From NCBI GenBank assembly GCA_034509735.1, contig JACGWO010000005.1:15923264-15987263 (forward strand): 64,000 nucleotides of DNA, written 5' to 3'. Position numbers and translations under genes: made by a program. The DNA is from Sesamum alatum. Its lineage: Eukaryota > Streptophyta > Magnoliopsida > Lamiales > Pedaliaceae. The notes under the pieces were generated by a model, which was not told the DNA's origin, did no database searches, and was given only the letters and a program-made list of their open reading frames with translations. Below are positions 57,020 to 64,000 of the stretch, in pieces (within the stretch, counting starts at the first letter, position 1; the number at the start of each line of letters is the position of its first letter).

Positions 57020-57928
57020 ATAATAACGGGAACGCACGTCTGTGGCACGCTAGGCTAGGTCACATATCCCAAGATAGGATGAAAAGGTTGGTAGACTCAA
57101 AGAACCTAGAGGTTGGGGACTTGAGTGATCTACGAACTTGTGAATCCTGTCTAAGAGGGAAAATGACCAAGAAGCCCTTTGTAGGAAAAAGCTTGCCACA
57201 GGTCTATTGGACTTGGTCCATACGGACGTATGTGGACCACTAAGGATGCAGGCTCGAGGTGGGTTCTCCTACTTCATAACCTTTACCGATGATCACTCAC
57301 AGTATGGTTATGTTTACCTGATGAGGTACAAGTTTGAAGCTCTTGAGAGGTTTTAAAGAATTCAGACTTGAAGTGGAGAACCAGACCAACTGCAAAATTA
57401 AAGTCCTACGGTCAGACCGAGGCGGTGAATACCTTAGTACGGAGTTCCTAGATTATCTAAAAGAACATGGTATAATATCATAATGGACACCTCCAGGAAC
57501 ACCATAATTAAATGGTGTCTCTGAAAGGAGGAATCGAACCCTGTTGGACATGGTTCGGTCCATGATGAGTTTTACCAGATTGCCCTTATCCTTTTGGGCT
57601 ATGCACTAGAAACGGCAACCAAATTGTTGAATTTGGCGCTTTACCAGTGCATTGACCCAAACGCCATATGAGATATGGCACGGCAAGCCTGCGTTCTACA
57701 ACTACTTTGAAAGTGTGGGGTAGCCCCGCATACGTCAAGAGGTTAGTGGGAGATAAGCTAGAATCTAGGTCTAGCTTATGCAGGTTCGTTGGATACCATA
57801 AAGAAACTGCGGGTTATTACTTCTATGACCCTTTGGAACAAAAGGTATTGGTTTCAAGGAATGCAGTATTCTTGGAGCAAGGCTTCCCGGAGGATATCCA
57901 ACGTGATGAGCTGATCCTTGAGGAATGA
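57020..57928 (+). pseudogene. int: F-b: integrase remnants
   Basis: H-A-R-L-G-H, C-E-S-C, H-T-D-V-C-G-P-L, S-D-R-G-G-E-Y and S-E-R-R-N-R-T-L can be found in shifting frames. There are stops at about 57354 and 57481 and a TAA at about 57505. The open end piece 57668-57928 covers the C-terminal block. Confidence 0.82.
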
Positions 57929-58154
57929 AGTGATGGAATCCAGCCATCGGGTATAGCCGCGAAACCCTCACTTAGAGGATTCAGGATAGATACCCGAAGG
58001 GCTGACCAACCTCGAGAAGTCCAACATGCTAGGCATGAAAGACAACTTAAGAACGAGCCCCGGTTCCTGAACCGGCGGCTCCGATACAGTCAGCGACCAC
58101 AGTCACCACTAACGTTCCCGTTCTCCGTAGGTCCACTAGAGAGCCAGACCTCAA

Positions 58155-58981
58155 GTGAGATATGGCTTTCTAGGAGCGACCGATCTTTTGGATTATGATC
58201 CTAAGATATATGGAGAAGCGATGTCTGACATCGACTCCGGGAAATGGCTTGAGGCCATGAAAGCCGAAATGGACTCCATGAGCGAGAACCAAGTCTGGAG
58301 TCTTGTAGATCCACCGAAATGTGTTGAGCCAGTGGGCTGTAAGTGGGTCTACAAGCGCAAACTTGGCGTTGATGGAGAAGTCACAACCTTTAAGCTAGAC
58401 TTGTAGCTAAGGGATACACTCAACGACCCAGGGTCGATTTTGAGGATACCTACTCGCCAGTAGCCATGGCTAAGTCCATTCGGATCCTGCTCGCCATAGC
58501 AGCATGGTATGAAAATCAGATATGGCAGATGTCCGTGAAAACGGCCTTCCTCAATGGTTTCGTTGAAGAAGAGATCTATATGGATCAGCCGGAGGGTTTC
58601 ACGGTCACTGGAGAAGAACAAAAAGTCTGTCATCTCCAGAAGTCCATCTATGGCCTCAAATAAGTATCCCGAAGTTGGAACATTCGATTTAATGAAGTAA
58701 TACGGGGTTATGACTTCATCAAAAACGAATCCGACCCTTGTGTATACAAGAAGGTCAGTGGGAGCTCAATAGTGTTCCTAGTGCTTTATGTGGATGACAT
58801 TCTACTCATTGGTAATCACGTTAGAATGTTAGGAAACACAAAAACATGGTTGTCGACCCAGTTTTCCATGAAGGACTTGGGTGAAGCCTCCTACATCCTA
58901 GGAATCCAGATTGTCAGGGACAGATCTAAAAGGATGTTAGGACTCACACAAAACTCGTACATGGAGAAAGATGGGGATTAG
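58155..58981 (+). pseudogene. rt: F-b: RT remnants
   Basis: Three frames: 58155-58406 (RT start), 58466-58663 (with M-S-V-K-T-A-F-L-N-G), and 58772-58981 (Y-V-D-D-I-L-L-I-G-N-H). A base loss near 58394 separates the first two. The last frame runs into the 0.77-kb deletion. Confidence 0.83.
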
Positions 58982-59007
58982 ACATATGGGCGATTGGCTT
59001 AAAGGTC

Positions 59008-59018
59008 AAGTGGGAGAT
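59008..59018 (+). other. Polypurine tract of unit F-b
   Basis: AAGTGGGAGAT directly before LTR 3. Confidence 0.88.
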
Positions 59019-61005
59019 TGTTAGAATAGGTGACCATGTAAGCCAATTTTGGCGGGAATATGTGACCTATGTCTAGACAATTTCAGGTGTTTGATAAAAA
59101 CATTTATGAATAAAGAAGTGAAGTTCATATGGCAACACTTTGTTTACGTTCACTTATATCTGCTATTACATATCTGTTCACTATGCAAACAAAGCCCACG
59201 GACTAAGAATCGATTTCGGGGACTGGGACTACGCTTGGAGGTAGGTCCATGAAATCAGTCTCACCGAATCAGTCCGGAAATCTCCAAGTCAAGGAATCTC
59301 GAAAATGGGTACCGAGATTCCCCTTGAGACTTGCACTAAGCATCCGCTGTCGCATTTCATCGACGAGTGACGAAGGTCGTCTAAGCATTGTTAGTGGGTT
59401 AGCATGCTAGGAAGCAGCTAACTGAGGTGACTCGCGGGAACCGTCTTACGGAGGACCTTGAGTATGGTCTGCAAAGTATGACGCGTATTCCCGGTTCCAA
59501 TGGTACAGGTCAAGTCCTTTGACTTGACGAACTGCTGAGTTTACCTATACATCAGGTCTATATCTTAGATATGGTGAGAGATTGCCAAAATACTCCTGAG
59601 TAGTCATAAGCCATGTCTAGTGCAGCTCTGGTGCACAGAGTAACAGTAGTTTCCAAGAAAGGATCTGTCTCCTGTCAAAAGGCATTGACAGTTGAGTCTC
59701 ATGTATGCTCTGTGTCTTGTCCCTAAAGTCTATGGCCACAGTAACTGAACAGAAGGGAAGGTTTCCCTTGCGGCGTTTAGTAAGGACAGACCGACACTTA
59801 GGTCCAAAATGGGTACCTGCATTTTCCGTACCCTAGACCCTAAGTGATGAGACCGAAGATAGAAGGACAAGTGTACTGTTAGAGCCTAAATGTTGATCCC
59901 CGAATATATCACCTAGTCTCTAGTGCCATGGACCGTTGCTAGATGGCCACCCATGGTAATGGACTGATTCTAGGAATCCGACCAAGTCTAGCTGAAAGGT
60001 GAACTTAAAGAGTCACACACTATCCACACACACTCAGTATTTAATTTGGAATTAAATATTGCAGTAAAGGAATGATTAAATTGCATTTAATCGGATCCTA
60101 TATTTTCTTGGAAAATTGATTCCTTCTATTTGATAAAGGGAATTAAATTAATAAATTGAATTTATTAAGGGAATTTATTTCATGGGCCTAGAATAAAATA
60201 TTAATATTTATTTATTTGGCTTCTTGAAATATTTAATAGGATTTAAATATTCCATAAAATTAAATTAATGGTTGAGATTTAATGGGATAGATCAAAGGCT
60301 AGGATTGAATTTGATAAGGTCAAATTCTACTTTGACTAGGACTTTGACTAGGTCAAAATCCTAGTCAAATTAAGCTTCTAAAGAGGTGGAGTTTAAAGGG
60401 GATTAAACTCCTCCTCTATATAAACCCCTAGCCTCCTACACATTAGCTGATGATGATTCTTGAAATTCCAACACACACACAACACACTCCCTCTCTCGTT
60501 TCTCTCCCTCTCGTCCGCCCTCTCTCTCTCCAAGGAAAACATCTTTTCTTGTTCTCTTGTTCTTGGAACATTAGAACATTGATGAATCAATACCGTTAAT
60601 TCATAACGTGTTGTTGATTCATCCACTCCAATAAATTATACTTGCTCGTTGCTAGCACGACGTTCAAGATACGTGGGTGGATCGTGTGTCACGATTTGGA
60701 GGGTCTCAAGAACGAGATCTTGTTGCGAAACGGGGAACAACGCGTGTAGCCGTTGAAGACGAAAACGACAACGGGTAGGTCTCGTTTTAATATTTTCGTC
60801 TCTTCTAATTTTCAAACCTATGGCCTCCATGATTATTGTATGTTGTTTATTCATGAGATACACCGAACACCCGAGAAATTTCAAGGGCTCACCCCTTGAA
60901 ACGTGTTCTTTAATTTAAAAGCATGTTTTAAATTCTGTATTTTATTTTATACCGCGCTTCCGCATTCGCGCAATTTTCCCGGGATGATCCACGCATCCTT
61001 TTTCA
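59019..61005 (+). repeat. Array F LTR 3 (shared by F-b and F-c)
   Basis: 1987 bp, TGTTAGAATAGG to CCTTTTTCA, with a primer site on its right. TATATAAA at 60417-60424. Confidence 0.95.
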
Positions 61006-61006
61006 G

Positions 61007-61018
61007 TGGTATCAGAGC
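61007..61018 (+). other. Primer-binding site of unit F-c
   Basis: TGGTATCAGAGC, one base after LTR 3. Confidence 0.93.
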
Positions 61019-62612
61019 CCGGTTAGGTGTATAGGCCTAGGATTTATGTGCGTTTTAAGCATGAAACGTGATCTTGGCATGTTTTAATTAAATCTTGATT
61101 TTCTTGATTTTAAAGCATGTTGTTTTATTTGCTTCCAATTCGTGTGAATTTCTGCAAATTGGTATCTTCTGTTTTTCTTGGCAAACGGGGGTGGAAAAAT
61201 TGAACGGAAAACGACAAACACCACAACCGGTCAGCCGGGAGGGATGGCCGCGCGCAGCCATGGGCTGCCGGTAGGGCAGACGCGCGCAGGCAAGGGAAGC
61301 CTGCGCGCGCCCGCCCAGCCGGTCGCGCAGGGCAACGCGCAGCCAGGGTGGCTGCGCGTAGGCGCGCACGCAGATAAGGGTGTCTCTGCACGTGCGCGCA
61401 CGGCTGCGGGCAAGAGAGTCCGCGCGCGGACGGACACCAGGCGCGCGCCCGGCAGGCGTGCCCAGGGCACGTCTGCGCGCGCACTGTGCCTGTGTGCCTC
61501 TTTTACTCCTTTCTCCTTCTCTCTTTCTAGTTGCCTTGGAATAATAAGGCATTCTACCTCCCTCCTTATGTACTCCCTCGGGTTTTCGCTGGGGTTTCTA
61601 TTTTTTAATATGTAATGAGAGTAGACTAGAAGTGAGGTTTCTATTTTTGTAATTGGTGGAGAAGAAGGAAGGACCACATGGAGGGCCCAGACGGGAGGTC
61701 CGTTGGAGTTTTCCATGAAGTGAAGAAAGAGAAAAGAGACCAAGGCCCATCAGCCTGATGATTGGGTTGCTATTGATGTAATAGTATAGGACCAACCCTA
61801 GATTGACCATAGATGCACTGCGGGCTCAGTGGGTCGCTTAGGATACGGGCTCGTGATCATCCAACAGGGGCGTGCTAGGCTTTAATTTTGCATGTGGTTA
61901 TTATGATGGATGAATGGGTTTTTTATTTATCATATAACTGCAATGGATGGTTTAATTTACACATTATGGATGAATGTGTTAATGTTTATTTATTATGAGA
62001 TCTCGATGATTTACTACTCTCACATTTATTGGACCAATGTTGAAATATTAGACCCTAGACAAAATGGACATGAACTGTAGGAGTTTGTCCATGCCTTCCA
62101 ATCCATGGCATGGTGAGGAAGCTGTTTTAGGTCAATAGCGTGGTCTCACGAGTCGTGGCACGTTATTGTACTTAAAAGAAGCTGCACTATGTCATGAACG
62201 ATAAATGGGCTGCTGTAACCTGTCTCACGAGTCGTGGGGGTACCAATGGGTCTGTGGCTCGGTTGATTGGGTTGGGTCTAACGCCCGATTAGCATGATTC
62301 GCTTGGAGTCCTCGGGATCATGTGAAAGGGTCAGGCAATAATCTTGGGAATCTCGTGGAACGAGAATGGTATGGAATACCTCCCACAGGATCTTTTCCAT
62401 ACGAATCGTAAAAGCAGGGTATGGGAAAAATCGTTGTGGATCCTAAGCCCACTAGGGAAGGATTTCCCAAAAATCACGTTTGAGAGTACCGTGTTTTCGT
62501 CTAAATAGTGGGAGGATTAAATGACTAAAGACCAAGCATTTAATTATTTTATCAAACCACCGACTTTTATTTTCTGCTGATCGTGCGTTGTTTTCTAAAT
62601 GTAGATTTAAAA
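61019..62612 (+). other. Unit F-c leader, shortened
   Basis: GC-rich island 61215-61490 joins abruptly to the TGTGTGCCTCTTTTAC block at about 61490. About 0.6 kb present in F-b (54003-54607) is missing. Hairpin 1 at 62133-62168, palindrome 2 at 62226-62236, hairpin 3 at 62351-62365. No gene. Confidence 0.82.
61215..61490. repeat. GC-rich CpG-dense leader island (F-c), truncated
   Basis: Same motif set as F-a and F-b, cut at its 3' side by the leader deletion. Confidence 0.8.
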
Positions 62613-64000
62613 ATGTCTAAGAACCCACTTTCAACCATTCTTGAGACAAACAAATTCAATGGAACAAATTACAACGACTGGTTGCGCAATCTCAGGATAG
62701 TCCTAGATTACGAGAACCAAGGCTACATCATGGACAAGCCTCTCCCTAGGACCTTGCCGTAAGGATCCACGCCAGAAGAATGTGAGACGTTCAAGACTTG
62801 GCACAAGGATAACCGGAAGGTCCATAGCGTCATACTTGCTTCGATGACCAATGAGATTCAGAAGCTGTATGAAAGGCTAGAGGACGTCCCTTCCATAATG
62901 GTTCGCCTTAAGGATTGCTATGCAGTCCCGGATCGGCATACTAGGTATGTCGCGACCAAGGCGTTCTTGGAACTAAAATGACAGAAGAATCCTTCGGTAT
63001 TGTTTGGAGGTGCTTCTACTTCTAATACGAAATGCAAAAGGAGCCGGGCGTTGGAAAAAGAAGAAAGGGAAGGGAAAGGTCGTCAAAGCAACTACGAACA
63101 CTAAGAGTGTTCCCATTGCTAATGAGGGGAAAGGCAAAGGAAAGGAAAGGTTGTCTCCAAGTAATAGTCGAAGGCATATGACATATGTATCAACTGCCGT
63201 GAGAAAGGGCATTGGAAGAGAGAGTGCCCCAAACTCTTCTCGAACCAAGGTATTTATGTGATTGAGGTTAATATGGTCACTAATTCTACCTCTTGGGTAT
63301 TAGATACCAGCTGTGGAGCTCATATTTGCAATGACTTGCAGGTGTTGGTAAGAAGCAGAAAAACTGGGTAGCGGGGACATGATCCTAAAGCCTGGGAATG
63401 GCAAGGCCATCTCGGCAGAAGCAGTGGGATCCGCTACTCTAGTGATTAGTGATAGTATTAGCATAGATTTAGAGCAAGTTTATTTTGTACCTAGTATGAT
63501 TAAAAACATCATTTCCATTCCATTGTTGGACAATAGTGGTTATGAGTTTAGAATCAATACAAATTACTTTTATTTGATACGGTGTGGAATTGCTCATCTA
63601 CTCGGTACATTACATAACGGGCTCTATATCTTGCAACAAACGAATTTTGTTCTCAACACTCAACACAACAAAAATTAGATAATAACGGCAACACATGTCT
63701 GTGGCACGCTAGGCTAGGTCACATATCCCAAGATAGGATGAAAAGGTTGGTAGACTCAAAGTACCTAGAGGTTGGGGACTTGAGTGATCTACGAACTTGT
63801 GAATCCTGTCTAAGAGGGAAAATGACCAAGAAGCCCTTTATAGGACAAAGCAGGCTTGCCACAGGTCTGTTGGACTTGGTCCATACAGACGTATGTGGAC
63901 CACTAAGGACTCAGGCCCGAGGTAGGTTCTCCTACTTCATAACCTTTACCGATGATCACTTACGGTATGGTTATGTTTACCTGATGAGGTACAAGTCTGA
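62613..64000 (+). pseudogene. gag-pol: F-c gag-pol polyprotein, broken, cut by window end
   Basis: Begins M-S-K-N-P-L-S. A GGA-to-TAA-type stop lies in gag at about 62760 (L-P then stop). Near 62990 about 0.23 kb is deleted between the K-M-T-E region and P-S-V-L-F. The basic tract has indels. The zinc knuckle C-I-N-C-R-E-K-G-H-W-K-R-E-C (about 63191-63232) is intact. The protease site reads L-D-T-S, with Ser for Gly. The protease end is open at 63379-63678. Integrase N-terminal sequence (H-A-R-L-G-H to F-T-D-D-H) runs to the window end. Confidence 0.85.

Larger units (their letters stand above)
55733..58998 (+). pseudogene. gag-pol: F-b gag-pol polyprotein, broken, RNase H deleted
   Basis: Same gene as F-a, with additional lesions. 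Gag loses frame near 56137 and again before 56201. The zinc knuckle is C-I-N-S, so the second Cys is lost. The spacer has a base loss at about 57013. Integrase (57020-57667) has several stops and indels. The stop after I-L-E-E (57926-57928), Ser for the first RT Asp (58532-58534) and TAA after Y-G-L-K (58661-58663) are shared with F-a. At about 58970 the frame jumps from M-E-K to the polyprotein end, deleting about 0.77 kb: the rest of RT and nearly all of RNase H. Confidence 0.88.
43329..64000 (+). mobile_element. Array F: tandem family-1 elements sharing LTRs
   Basis: The order is LTR 43329-45313, internal 45314-51544, LTR 51545-53528, internal 53529-59018, LTR 59019-61005, internal 61006 to the window end. 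Every internal part starts with a primer site and, where complete, ends with a polypurine tract directly against the next LTR. No target duplication separates the units. This is the structure made by unequal recombination between LTRs of one insertion, not by three insertions. Units are called F-a, F-b and F-c. F-a and F-b share stop codons and an RT active-site change. Confidence 0.92.

Noticed and set aside
1..64000. Host genes, tRNA or rRNA genes, or a bacterial or phage defence system
   Set aside because: All stretches can be assigned to copia elements, their leaders or LTRs. Nothing else with coding character was seen on either strand.

Overview
The window is plant nuclear DNA made entirely of nested Ty1/copia LTR retrotransposons. 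I found no host gene, rRNA, tRNA, CRISPR array or bacterial feature. The plant assignment rests on TG...CA LTRs followed by the plant initiator-tRNA-Met primer site TGGTATCAGAGC, a purine tract AAGTGGGAGAT before each 3' LTR, 5-bp target duplications, and a gag-protease-integrase-RT-RNase H gene order. The long LTRs (about 2 kb), long leader (about 2 kb) and gag/RT wording resemble the Angela/BARE-1 group (from memory of that group). The host species cannot be named.

Two related families occur. Family 1 has LTRs of about 1.98 kb starting TGTTAGAATAGGTGACC. Family 2 has LTRs of about 2.2 kb starting TGTTGGAATAGGTGACC (TGTTAGAATAGGAGACC in one copy). The layout is a nest. Element B (family 1, + strand, oldest) survives as pieces at about 1195-1975, 14136-17540, 19498-20513 and 40128-41022. 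Into B went: element A (family 1, - strand, 1976-14135, TSD TGTCT), whose 3' LTR holds a solo LTR (2690-4683, TSD GATTT); a solo LTR in the RT gene (17541-19497, TSD CCTTG); element D (family 2, 20514-40127, TSD GTCAG/GTTAG), itself split by the young element C (family 2, 25251-35036, TSD TAGTC); and element E (family 2, from 41023), in B's 3' LTR. E's leader is interrupted at 43329 by a family-1 array F, which runs past the window end as LTR-internal-LTR-internal-LTR-internal with shared LTRs. Positions 1-1190 hold an LTR end and an old inverted gag fragment.

Every gag-pol in the window is broken by stops, frameshifts or deletions. The longest open frame is 781 codons in C (gag-protease-integrase). 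Several copies lack catalytic residues: F-a and F-b have Ser for the first RT aspartate, and D has YVDN for YVDD and DTE for DTG. Elements that look complete therefore appear non-autonomous.

The most interesting signals are non-coding. All complete leaders carry two hairpins about 80 nt apart, with the same palindromic loop CACGAGTCGTG, about 450 nt before gag. Their stems covary between families, as expected of an RNA dimerisation or packaging element. A third covarying hairpin lies about 250 nt before gag. Other points are W-box clusters before the TATA box of family-1 LTRs, GC-rich CpG-dense leader islands, the LTR-sharing array, and a copy of D's far-side target flank stuck behind D's 5' LTR.
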